From Costus lasius (lineage: Eukaryota > Streptophyta > Magnoliopsida > Zingiberales > Costaceae): 64,000 nt of DNA. This document shows positions 45,296 to 56,338 of this stretch, one piece after another (within the stretch, counting starts at the first letter, position 1; each line of letters opens with the position of its first letter). The position numbers and the translations under genes are program-made. Location: contig JANVAS020000222.1 in the NCBI GenBank assembly GCA_027563935.2, forward strand, positions 2,046,001 to 2,110,000, given 5' to 3'. The notes beneath the pieces were generated by a model that worked only from the letters and a program-made list of their open reading frames with translations, did not search any database and was not told where the DNA came from.

Positions 45296-48200
45296 TTAAA
45301 TTTTAACACTCGAATGATTGTGGATGCAGCATCAGGTGGAGCCTTCATGAACAAACGTGTTGAAGATGCTCTAGAACTACTGGAGGATATGGCACTTAAC
45401 CATCATCAATGGACAAGTGAAAGAAGCATCCATACAAGGGTCACTAGTAAGACTGATACCGATACCATGGATTCTTTGGCGAAGAAGGTAGACTCTTTAT
45501 CTGAAGAGTTAAATGCATTACGTTCAAATGCTTTTTCATCATCTTCTCAACCTTCTCAATTGTATCAAGTTAATGCAGTTGCCTGTGAGATATGTGGTTG
45601 TACAGGTCATAAATCATATGAGTGTCAATTTGTATGTCTCACCCAAAATCAACCTGAAGAGACTATCAATGTAGTGAATCAATTCAATCAAAGGCCTCAA
45701 AATAACCCGTTTTCAAGCACGTACAACCCAGGATGGAGAAACCACCCCAACTTCTCCTACCGGACAAATCTACCCCAGATTTCCCAGCCCGGTTTTCAAC
45801 CACAGGCTTCTCAACCGGTACCTCAAGCAATTTACCACCAACCACCAGGTTTTTAGCAAAAACCATACCTCCAACCCCAGAAATCGAATTTGGAGGCTAT
45901 GCTAGAGAGTTTGGCTATTGCGCAGTCGAAACAAAATGAGATCATCAATCAAATGAATTCCAAGATGGATGCCTTAGCAGCTCACAACAAAATGCTGGAA
46001 ACACAGATTGCCCAGCAAGCTACCGCCTCATCCCGACCTCAAGGACAACTGCCCGGTCAACCAGAAGAGAACCCACGTGAGCACTGTAACGCTGTGTCCA
46101 CACGCAGTGGCAAACAATTGGTTGAGTCGGAATTGGACAAAAATCATGGAGATGGACAGCAAGGTGGAAATCAAAGAGATCAATCACCGTTGGAAGAGTC
46201 TGATCGCACATATGATGAGCAGCCCATTTACACTCCACCACCACCATATGTTCCACCTGTACCATTTCCTCAACGCTTGGCGAAGGCCAAATTGGACAAA
46301 CAATTTGGAAAATTCCTTGAGGTACTCAAAAAATTATACATCAATGTCCCTTTTACTGATGCATTATCGCAGATGCCGACCTACGCAAAATTCCTCAAGG
46401 ACATCCTCTCCAATAAGAGAAGGATTGATGAACAAGGAATGGTGGCGCTAACCGAGGAGTGTAGTGCAATCATTCAAAATAAGCTTCCCCCGAAGCTTAA
46501 GGATCCTGGGAGCTTTTCCATACCGTGCTCCGTTGGTGCCATGACTTTTGACCGTGCCTTGTGCGACTTGGGCGCGAGCGTCAGCCTAATTCCCTACTCC
46601 ATATTTGAGAAGCTAGAACTTGGAGAACTCAAACCGACTACAATCTCGCTTCAACTCGCCGATCGCTCGGTAAGATATCCGGTGGGCATATTGGAAGATG
46701 TGCCCATTCGAGTGGGTAAGTTTTTTGTTCCTGCTGATTTTGTAGTTTTAGAAATGGAGGAGGATCACCGTCTCCCAATAATTTTAGGGAGACCGTTTTT
46801 AGCCACTGCAGGCGCGATCATTAATGTGAAAAATGGGCGACTTACCTTGAAGATAGGTGAGGAAACCATCGATTTTGATCTTTCAGAAAGCCTAAAGAAA
46901 CCTTGTCTTGCAGGTTCATGCTGCAGTATCGATGTGTTGGAAACCATACCGGACGGCTCCGATGTGGTACGAAGTCGAGAAGACCCGCTTGAGAGGTGCC
47001 TGCTCAATGAAGAAGATACTAATGCCGGAGATGAGAAAGAAGCATACACAAAATTACTCGACTCCACTCAAAAAATTGAAAGCAAGAGAGAGAAGTTGGA
47101 GTTTCCAAGTGTAGTGAAACCGGAGGTAACCACTGCACGAAAGATTAAACTTAAAGTCCTACCAAATAACCTAAGGTATGAATTCCTTGGTGATGACTCC
47201 ACCCTTCCGATTATCGTCGATGCGAACTTAAGTAAGTATCAAACTCAACTTCTTCTTGAAGAGCTTAAACAACGAAAGAAGGTAATTGGGTATTCTATTG
47301 ATGATATCAAGGGTATTAATCCATCTCTTTGTATGCACAGGATCTTCCTAGAAGAGGGAAGTAAGCCCACCGTGGAATGCCAAAGAAGTTTAAATCCTAA
47401 CATGAAGGATGTTGTCAAAAAGGAGATACTCAAACTTTTGGACGCCGGGGTGATCTACCCGATCTCGGACAGCAAATGGGTTAGCCCCGTTCATGTGGTC
47501 CCAAAGAAAGGGGGAGTGACAGTGGTCGAGAATGAAAATAATGAGCTGATTTCTACGCGAACGGTAACCGGGTGGCACATGTGTATAGATTACCGAAAAT
47601 TGAACACAGCCACCCGAAAAGATCATTTTCCTCTTCCATTCATTGATCAAATGTTAGAACGCTTAGCATGTAACTCACATTTCTGTTTTTTGGATGGTTT
47701 TTCAGGATTCTTTCAAATCCCGATACATCCGGACGATCAAGAAAAGACAACGTTCACATGCCCGTTCGGGACATTCGCATACTGACGCATGCCATTCGGG
47801 TTATGCAATGCACCCGCCACGTTTCAACGGTGCATGATGGCAATTTTTTTCGATCACCTTGAAAAGATTATGGATGTGTTTATGGATGATTTTTTAGTTT
47901 ATGGATCCTCTTTTGATGCTTGTTTAACGAACTTATCAAAGATTTTGCAGAGATGCGAGGAGGTAGACTTAGTCCTTAATTGGGAAAAATGTCATTTTAT
48001 GGTTAAAGAAGGTATTGTCCTAGGGCACTTGATATCTGAGCACGGCATCGAGGTGGATAGAGCCAAAGTAGATGTTATTGAAAAGATGCCACCTCCCTCT
48101 ACGGTGAAGGGAATCCGTAGCTTCCTTGGACACGCTGGATTTTACCGTCGGTTTATCAAAGACTTTTCCATCATTTCTAAGCCCCTTACTAGTCTCCTTG

Positions 48201-49186
48201 CTAAAGATGCTCCATTTATTTTTGATCAAGATTGTTTGACTGCTTTTTGCAAACTGAAGGCATCATTAACTTCTGCTCCTATCATGCAGCCCCCAGATTG
48301 GTCGCGCCCATTCGAGTTGATGTGCGACGCGAGTGATTTTGCGGTTGGCGCAGTCCTAGGGCAGCGCAAGGATGGGAGGCTGCATGCTATCTACTACGCG
48401 AGTAAAACCTTGGATGGAGCGCAAGACAACTATGCCACCACTGAAAAAGAACTATTAGCGATCGTGTTTGCATTCGATAAGTTTCGCTCCTACCTAGTCA
48501 ATTCTAAGGTTATCGTTTTCACTGACCATGCAGCTATCCGATACCTCATCACCAAGAAGGACGCTAAACCGAGACTCATCCGCTGGATACTTCTACTGCA
48601 AGAATTCGATCTAGAAATCAAAGATAAAAAGGGAACTGAAAATGTAGTCGCGGATCATCTTTCGCACCTTAGAGAGGAACAATGCACTGAAGATGTTGTA
48701 AATCCGCCGATAAATGATATGTTCCCCGACGAACACCTTTTAGCTGTCGCTCATGACGGCACACCCTGGTATGCCGATTTTGTAAATTATTTGGTATCTA
48801 ACATTCTACCCCCAGATCTAACCTTTCAGAGGAAGAAGAAGTTTCTTTCAGATGTGCGGCATTATTATTGGGACGATCCACTCTTGTATCGAAGATGTGC
48901 AGACGGTATTTACAGAAGATGTATACCGGAGTGGGAAGTTCGGGATGTTCTGTATCAATGTCACACATCACCGTATGGAGGACATGCAAGCACTTCCAAA
49001 ACCACCTTTAAAGTGTTGCAATCTGGTTTCTATTGGCCAACCTTGTTTAAAGATACCTGGAGTTACGTTCGCTCTTGCGATCAATGCCAATGCACCGGAA
49101 ACATATCAAGACGTGACGAAATGCCCATGCACACTATTTTGGAAGTTGAAGTATTTGACGTGTGGGGTATTGACTTCATGGGACCC
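45296..49186 (+). pseudogene. gag-pol: Athila C gag end, protease, RT, RNase H and integrase start
   Basis: Continuation of the gene begun at 35501, in the same frame. Gag C-terminal half with zinc knuckle CEICGCTGHKSYEC (about 45587-45628) and NKMLETQIAQQ; protease with FDRALCDLGASVSLIP (about 46552-46599); RT with LNPNMKDVVKKEILKLLDAG, CIDYRKLN, CFLDGFSGFFQIPIHPDDQ and the gypsy-type box [10 protein letters not shown] (about 47878-47907); RNase H ([36 protein letters not shown]); integrase H2C2 and [10 protein letters not shown] with the first catalytic Asp. Two stops interrupt it: TAG at 45854-45856 in gag and TGA at 47783-47785 in RT (Arg codon CGA to TGA). It is cut at 49186 by a solo LTR. 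The domain order is that of Athila gag-pol. Confidence 0.93.
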
Positions 49187-52100
49187 TGTAACATCCCACA
49201 TTCTTAACCCCAAACAAATGGCACAATTCACAAATGATACAGGATGTTTCATATAAGATCGATCATATGCTAGGTAAAACCGAGTTCAAGAAAACACGAT
49301 CTGAAAAATTTCCATAAATCCATACATACAAATTCACAAAACACAAATCTCATAAATCTCATAAGGGTACCTGCCACCACGCAATCCTTGCACTAGACAT
49401 ATGCAAGGCAACAGTTATATCAAATCCACGGCTATATTAAATCCGTATCAAAACCATAAAATCCAGAAAGGTACCTGCCACCAGGCAATACTTGCACTAG
49501 ACATATGCAAGTTACAGATATATCAAACCGATTACAAAGAATACACCATAAACCGAAATTCACAACAAAATCACAAAATCGATTTTATAAACTCATATCA
49601 AACACCGAAACCAGGCTGAAGCCCGCGGTGACACAAAAATCAAACTCATAAGACTGCCATAACCGGCAACACAATTCACATAGTTCACATGGTTCACATA
49701 GTTCATATAATTCATGTTAAGGCCACAACCGGCCCCAAGAATTAAGCATAAAAGTTCTTAAAACAGCAAACAGCATAATTATCCACGCCAATGCACTCAA
49801 GAAATGCGCCCCTGCTCTATGCCTGAAAATAGTGAGGGGTGAGCTACACAGCCCAGTGAGTGGATAGTCTAAATCGACCATCCATAACATACATTCAAAA
49901 ATATAGGCAGATTATTTTAAAAATCTTTAACAGGAACATTATGTCAACATATAACAAAATAAAGAAACAGAAGTCATATAGACAGTCAGATGTACACACT
50001 AGCATATAACAAACTCAGGTTCTAGAGTTTTACTCTAAACCAATTAAACACATATATTCTAAACCAACTAAACACACCATACTTAATTAACCTAGTTGTC
50101 CAGCATAATCAGTAGTGACCAATATGGTCTAACCCGGCTTGGCCAAAGCACTGGGAGCTGCAAATCACATGCAACACATAAACATGGATAGTGAGTAGAA
50201 TCAAGAGGTGGCCCCCCGCCAGGTCACGACGTGGCACTTTGCTCTATCACCCCATAACACATCGATGGATTGTGTGTAGATTCAAGAGGTGGCCCCCGTC
50301 AGGTCATGACGTGGCACTTTGCTCCACACACCCAACATCATAAACCGAGTGATGACATCAAGAGGTGGCCTCTGTCTGATCAAGACATGGCACTTTGCGT
50401 CTTATATCACCCCAACACATAAAAGAGTAATGACATCAAGAGGTGGCCCCTGTCCGACCAAGACATGGCACTTTGCGTCAAAACCCGTTCTCCCAAAAGG
50501 TTCCTACTGGACAACAGACACATCTTATTTCATATTTCACATAGGTGAACATATTTCACAAAGGTGGACTCCTAAGTGTCAACTAGACTCTAGGATAGTC
50601 ATCACAAAAATCATATCGGGCAGGCTGAACATCAACCCCCATCACAATAATCATAATAGGCAGGCTGAACATCAACCTCCTCACATATCACAATACAGGG
50701 CTGAAATTCAAACCCTTAACATAACACATAAGGACTATCCCCTTGAGTTCATAGTTACACCTAGCCTTAGTCCTAACCATCACATAATCACATAATTTCC
50801 AAATTTACATAACCCATAATTTTCCAAATTCACATAATCACACATATTGTTCAAAATTCACAAGATCACACATATTGTTCAAAATTCACATAACATAACA
50901 CATAATATTTTATATTCGAATATCACCGAATATAGTGTAGTCCTTAAATTTCATGATGATTAATTTAATCAAATTTTGCTATGTTATCACCCAAATTTTC
51001 TCAAACAAAATACATGACCATAAACATATAATATGTTACACACATAAAGAAATAACCAAGGTAGCGTTAACAGCATTTATAAAGCATCCATAAAATCAAT
51101 ATAAATTGTAAAACATGTATTCTTATAAATCACTTTACAAATTACCACAAATTACCACATGTAAACATGTTAACTACAACTATAAAAATTTCGGTTTAAC
51201 TACAATTATAAAGGTTTCGGTTTTCATACATGCTATAAAAATCATTGATCTAATGTTACCAAAATTCCCTATAAAATACCTAGTTAACAAGAATTTCATG
51301 CTCAAAATTCAATGATCTAAAGCTACCAAAAATCCCTATAAAAATACCTTAAATTTCATGCCACAATTTTCGGTTTTCATGAGATACATACTTTTTACAA
51401 AATTTCGGTTTTCATGAAAATACAAGAAGATCTTAAATTCGGTTTCATGAATAATAAGGATATATAAATATTCGGTTTCCATGACAATTATACCATTATA
51501 ACTTTCGGTTATCACCAGAAGAAGTCTTGAATTTTCGGTTTTTAACATTGCAAATCTCTAATCAATCTCATGCATCAATAACACAACCCAATTGTTAGGA
51601 ATCAATTAAGACAACCCACTCACCTTGAACCGAGAACACAAGGTGAAAAAACCTTCCAAAAATTCGTCTAAGGCTTTGAAAGATGCCACCAAACACCAAG
51701 GAATAATTCGCCAAAGGGGAAGAGATGGAGAAATCACCAAAATTGCCTCAAGAACTCTTCAATAATCGCCTAAGTTCCTCAAGAAGTCGCCAAGTTCTTC
51801 AAGCCGTCGCCCAAGGTTTCTTTCAAGCCAAAAAATCGCCAACACTCTACCCTAACCGAAATATCAATTTGAATTTTCGGTTTTTAACTCTTAACCCATT
51901 AACCCATTAATTCAAATCGGGTTTAATCCATTTAACTAATAATTTGAATTTTAAAAACCCAATTAGCGCCAACCCAAAAACCCATTAATTTAACCATTAA
52001 GTTAACGAAAATCCAATAAGGTCTAATTAACATCCAATAAGGGTTTAATTAACCAATAAGGTCTAATTAATTAACTTACAACTTACAACCCATAAATCCT

Positions 52101-52314
52101 AATTAATTTATCATGAACAACCAACAATAATTTATCATAAATTAACAGCCAATAATCAAACAAATAATCTCTAATTAATTTACAATAAATTAACAACCAA
52201 AAACTTCTAGTTAAGTAACTATTAACAACCAATACATAAAACAATATCACAGTCAATAATTTTATTTAATTCAAAAATAATGCTTACCAGGACTTAAGAT
52301 CCTTGGATCTTACA
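49187..52314. repeat. Solo LTR, 3128 bp, probably Ty3/gypsy
   Basis: Starts TGTAACATCCC and ends GGATCTTACA. TSD GACCC is perfect (49182-49186 and 52315-52319), and Athila integrase coding resumes exactly across it. No internal region remains. TGTAACATCCC-type ends and ~3 kb length resemble plant chromovirus LTRs; that and the orientation are uncertain. It contains a four-copy ~78 bp repeat (50201-50480), a two-copy repeat with ACCTGCCACCA at 49368-49530, and GTTCACATA short repeats near 49676. No gene seen. Confidence 0.88.
50201..50480. repeat. Four tandem ~78 bp repeats in the solo LTR
   Basis: Copies start TCAAGAGGTGGCC at 50201, 50282, 50358 and 50436 and share GTGGCACTTTGC or ATGGCACTTTGC. 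Divergence between copies shows the array is not new. Confidence 0.88.
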
Positions 52315-53183
52315 GACCCTTTCCCTCCTCCCGCAACAATAGATTCATTCTCATAGCAGTTGACTATGTGTCAAAGTGGGTGGAGGCAATGGCTTCACCA
52401 ACTAATGATTCCCATGTGGTCATGAGAATGTTTAGCAAAATCATTTTACCAAGGTTTGGAACACCAAGGGTGGTTATTAGTGACGGGGGATCTCATTTCA
52501 TGGAGCGCAAATTCAAAACCCTTATGAAGAAATATGGAATTCTGCACAAAGTCGCCACACCATATCATCTCCAAACAAGTGGCCAAGTAGAAGTATCAAA
52601 TAGAGAAATTAAGCAGATTTTGGAGAAAACAGTTTCTCGCTCAAGAACGGATTGGTCACTAAGATTGGATGATGCCTTGTGGGCCTACCGTACCGCATTC
52701 AAAATGCCCATCGGTATGTCCCCCTTCCAGCTAGTGTATGGTAAATCGTACCATTTACCCGTGGAGATTCAGCACAAAGCATTTTGGGCAGTCAAGCTGC
52801 TGAACTTTGACCTTCAAGATGCTGGGGATAAACGAAAATTGCAAATCAATGAACTAGATGAATTTCGACGGGAGGCTTATGAGAATGCTAGAATTTTTAA
52901 GGAGCGAACAAATAATTGGCACGATTCTCGCATTACCAAGAAAAGTTTCCAAGTTGGCGATCATGTACTGTTGTTCAACTCTAGGTTGAAGCTTTTCCCC
53001 AGAAAACTAAGGATGAGATGGTCTGGCCCTTTTGTTATTCAGCACATCTTTCCTCACGGAGCTATTGAAATATGGAGTGAGGGCACCGGTAATTTTAAAG
53101 TAAATGGACATCGCCTCAAGCATTACTTCTATGGAGATCCGATAGAGAAAGGGACGTCACATACCTTGTCTGACCCTACCTGA
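52315..53183 (+). pseudogene. gag-pol: Athila C integrase core and C-terminus
   Basis: Last part of the Athila C polyprotein, in frame with 45301-49186 once the solo LTR and one TSD copy are discounted. It holds [10 protein letters not shown], the second catalytic Asp in ISDGGSHF (near 52480) and the catalytic Glu region [14 protein letters not shown]. Then come [22 protein letters not shown] and a basic C-terminal domain ([17 protein letters not shown]). No stop before TGA at 53181-53183. The whole gag-pol before insertions would be about 1800 codons, a normal Athila size, with only two stops. Confidence 0.92.
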
Positions 53184-54463
53184 ATGCCAGCCACGGTCAA
53201 GCTAATGACCTAAAACTAGCGCTTCTTGGGAGGGAACCCAAGAATCTCTCCTCCTTTTCATTTCCTTTTATTCCGTCTTTTACCCTTATGCAACGCTTTT
53301 TGTTAGTATTGTTTAGTTTACTAAGTTCTGAATTTCTACATTCGTCTTTGTTGGGTTCACCTCAGTTGCATCATTATTGAGTCTAGTTTTCCAGATTTTA
53401 GTCTCATCCTTCCTATTCTGCACTTGTAGCTGACACGTTCTTGAATTATAACTAATATCAGGGTAGCTGGAGATTGGTTTCTGATGGAGCTCTAGGCTGC
53501 TTTCTTGAGCTGCTCATGAACCCTACATGCATCCACCGTCCTCACTGATGAATGAACTCTTGTTGGATGTGCAGGAACCTGATCCAAACACTTCCCTGAT
53601 GAACTGCACAGCACCAGTCTTGAGAAAGGCAGAAATCTTGCTCAAAACTACTGTGTCCCGCCGGGTTTGATTGTGTGACTGCATTACATCTCTTGACAAC
53701 CTTTGAGATGATGAAGAAATGTATCAAGGGATGCTGAAATAACTCTATTCATAGCATCACTGATGGGGTATATGATGGACTGCTGATAATCAGTTCTGAG
53801 AAATGAGGAAACAAGCTGAAATGATATACAAGTACTATTCCTTACCAGATTTGGAAATAGTGAGATGCGTTGGACTCCTTGGTGGACGGTTTGAGATACG
53901 AGTCTGATGAGGCAGTGCTGGAAAACTTTTCAAGCTGGCATGCCACTTATCAACCATCGTACCAGCCACTTATCAAGCTAACCATTGTCCCTTACCAACT
54001 TACTAGATTTGGAGTAACCTTGAGATGTGGAGCAGCTGCCATTATCTATTGGGTTATATTATCAGTCACCACTTCTCATATTTCCTTGATGGAGTGGTTG
54101 AAGCAACAATGCTGCTCTTTACCGGATTTTTGAAACAGAGAACTACATTGAGGGAACACTGTTCCTTACCGGTTTCTAACATGAAGCGGTGCTGCACTTC
54201 TTGCTGCTGTGATACGCTATAAGGGAAATGAGGAGGAATCTTCAATCTGTTGAGCTTATTGAGGCCCAAGCTCCGTTTTCAGAATCACCAGCTTATTGAG
54301 TTACAAGCATGAGGGAACACTGTTCCTTACCGGCATCACCAGCTTGAGTGAATGAGGAGACTTCTCCTTGCTCTTTCTCTTTTCATCCCTATCAGTACTT
54401 GGTGCTCAATTTCAACTATTTGAATCACCAGAAAATTACTCTGAAAATTCACTGCGACAGAGG
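53184..54463 (+). other. Athila C spacer after pol
   Basis: Non-coding stretch between pol and the extra ORF, an expected part of Athila elements. It starts with a stable hairpin (53223-53244). It also contains loosely repeated CCTTACCAGATTTGG-like and GAGGGAACACTGTTCCTTAC motifs (the latter twice, near 54150 and 54311). No supported ORF. Confidence 0.7.
53223..53244 (+). other. Hairpin just after the pol stop
   Basis: TTCTTGGG (53223-53230) and CCCAAGAA (53237-53244) form a perfect 8 bp stem with loop AGGGAA, 40 bases after the pol stop codon. Confidence 0.7.
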
Positions 54464-54850
54464 TTTTCCCAGGTCACCTGAAGAAATTTTCCCAACCTGG
54501 GAACTTCTCTGTCCAGCCCGGGGGGATGCAACCGAGATTTTCCCAGGTCACCTGAAGAAATTTTCCCAACCTGGGAACTTCTCTGTCCAGCCTGGGGGGA
54601 TGCAACCGAGATTTTCCCAGGTCACCTGAAGAAATTTTCCCAACCTGGGAACTTCTCTGTCCAACCCGGGGGGGATGCAACCGAGATTTTCCCAGGTCAC
54701 CTGAAGAAATTTTCCCAACCTGGGAACTTCTCTGTCCAACCAGGGGGGATGCAACCGAGATTTTCCCAAGGAACCCGACGAAATTTTCCCCACCTGGGAA
54801 ATTCTCGGCCGCAGCGGAACTATATTGCACAGAAGTTTTCCCAGTGGCAC
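54464..54850. repeat. 74 bp tandem repeat array upstream of the Athila extra ORF
   Basis: Four units start with TTTTCCCAGGTCACC at 54464, 54538, 54612 and 54687, with a degenerate fifth from 54761. Each contains AAATTTTCCCAACCTGGGAA, itself close to an inverted repeat. The array ends about 285 bp before the ORF at 55136. Long antisense frames across it exist only because of the repeat. Confidence 0.92.
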
Positions 54851-55135
54851 CTGCGAAATTTTCCCGGGTGGGAATTCATCAGCTTATAAAGATTCGCGAG
54901 TGGGATTAGGGTTTTTCCCACTCGCTTCCCAGCCGCCTCCAAAACTCACCGACGCCCTATTCTTCTCCAGCGGATCACTCCTACTTCCAACCTTCCAGCG
55001 ACCTCAAGCCCGAACTCCTCGAGCAGATCTGGTCTTCACTTTGCATTCCAGATCCAGTCGCCGCATTCGCTCTCTGCGTGCGCCGCCTCCTCTCCTCTTA
55101 GATCCGATCGCCGCATTCATCCACCTTCCAACTCG

Positions 55136-56338
55136 ATGGCGCCCAGGCGAGCCTCTAAAGGGAAACGACCTGCAACGTCTAGCACGCCCGTAGCGCCTTC
55201 AACCGAGGTAGACATTGTCTTCCACGATGATGAGCAGCGCCGTCGCTTTCAAGCTATTCAAGGAAGGCGTATTGTTCATACACGATACGCAGATTCGTCC
55301 ACGCTTCAACAACTCGGACTCCTCGACGATATCCGGTGGATGTTCCACCAGATTGGGTGGGATCATTTCTTCAAGAGCTGTTTCCCAACTTTTCCCCTGC
55401 TAGTGACTGAGTTCCTCAGCTCCCTCTCAGTGCAAGTCAACATTCATGATGAAGACGACCCAAGGCGCTTAGAGTTCCGACTCGGCAACGCAGACCACCG
55501 TCTTTCTCTCGAAGAGCTCAACAACATATTTGGGTTTCCCTCCAGTGCTCCACGGTGTCTGCCCGTAGGATTTCACGACTCCACATTTTGGCGGGCGATC
55601 ACTTCCGAGCGTGCCTACTCATCCAAGGGTGTAAGATCAGCCCCCGTGACCAATCCCTGCATCAAGTATGCCCATCGTATGCTCTCTAACACTATCTTCG
55701 GTCGTGGGGAAAGTGAGAGCACCGTCCGGCGATCCGAACTATTTGTCCTTTGGGCTATGCTGCACGGCCACATCTTCAACTCAGCATTCTTCCTAGTCAA
55801 GCAGCTCGACAAAGTCGCACGGGCAAAGAAGGGATCTATTGTCCTCAGTGGCCTCATCACCCCTATCGCTATCGCCCTTGGTATGGAACCTTACCGAATG
55901 GAAAGAGCACCTGGACACAATAAAATCGACATCAAATCCTGTGTTGCTATGCGGATGATTGCAAGGGAAGGTGGAATGCTCCGCCTTATTTTACCTCGCG
56001 GTCTCATCTTGTACCTCCCCAACACGGCCCAAACTTCCGTACAAGATCGACAGAACTGGAACATCACCTCCGTCATAGACCCTGACGCTGGAGAGCAACC
56101 ACCCCCCTTGGCAACCGAAGCACCAGCGGGTCCCTCCCTGTCTAGCCGACATCCCCATACTACCACGGACCAAATTATATGCGCCTCTTACTCAGAGATT
56201 CTTCAGATTCGGCGCTCGCAAGCACGCCTGTTCACAAAAGTTAACGACATTGCCAATTTCCTCCACGACCATTTCCAGTATTCAAGCACCGAAGAGCCCG
56301 ACGCCACCGATGACTCAGACGCCTCGGGTGACACTTAG
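55136..56338 (+). CDS. Athila-type additional ORF (ATHILA ORF-1-like), 400 aa, intact
   Basis: Starts at ATG 55136 with a basic, nuclear-signal-like N-terminus (MAPRRASKGKRP) and ends at TAG 56336-56338. Recognisable segments: FHDDEQRRRFQAIQGRRIVH, LLDDIRWMFHQIGWDHFF, EFRLGNADHRLSLEELNNIF, SELFVLWAMLHGHIFNSAFF and GSIVLSGLITPIAIALGME, then a Pro/Ser-rich stretch and an acidic tail (EEPDATDDSDASGDT). This resembles the ATHILA ORF-1 family found between pol and the 3' LTR in Athila elements. That reading frame was earlier proposed to be envelope-like, but its function is unknown. No signal peptide is apparent; one moderately hydrophobic stretch (SGLITPIAIAL) is too short for confident membrane insertion. 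It is the only fully open frame in element C although gag-pol has two stops. Confidence 0.8.
   Translation: MAPRRASKGKRPATSSTPVAPSTEVDIVFHDDEQRRRFQAIQGRRIVHTRYADSSTLQQLGLLDDIRWMFHQIGWDHFFKSCFPTFPLLVTEFLSSLSVQVNIHDEDDPRRLEFRLGNADHRLSLEELNNIFGFPSSAPRCLPVGFHDSTFWRAITSERAYSSKGVRSAPVTNPCIKYAHRMLSNTIFGRGESESTVRRSELFVLWAMLHGHIFNSAFFLVKQLDKVARAKKGSIVLSGLITPIAIALGMEPYRMERAPGHNKIDIKSCVAMRMIAREGGMLRLILPRGLILYLPNTAQTSVQDRQNWNITSVIDPDAGEQPPPLATEAPAGPSLSSRHPHTTTDQIICASYSEILQIRRSQARLFTKVNDIANFLHDHFQYSSTEEPDATDDSDASGDT

Noticed and set aside
53870..54269. Small ORFs in the Athila C spacer (87, 65 and 67 codons)
   Set aside because: Overlapping on both strands, no recognisable domain; part of a repetitive non-coding spacer.
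54464..54760. Possible CRISPR-like array
   Set aside because: Units are directly tandem with no unique spacers, in a plant retrotransposon.
54474..54850. 100-118 codon antisense ORFs with repeated GKSRLHPPR-like units
   Set aside because: Produced by the 74 bp tandem DNA repeat, which lets more than one frame stay open; no start context or family.
55891..56173. Antisense ORFs opposite the Athila extra ORF
   Set aside because: Shadows of the GC-rich coding strand; the + strand frame has the family match.
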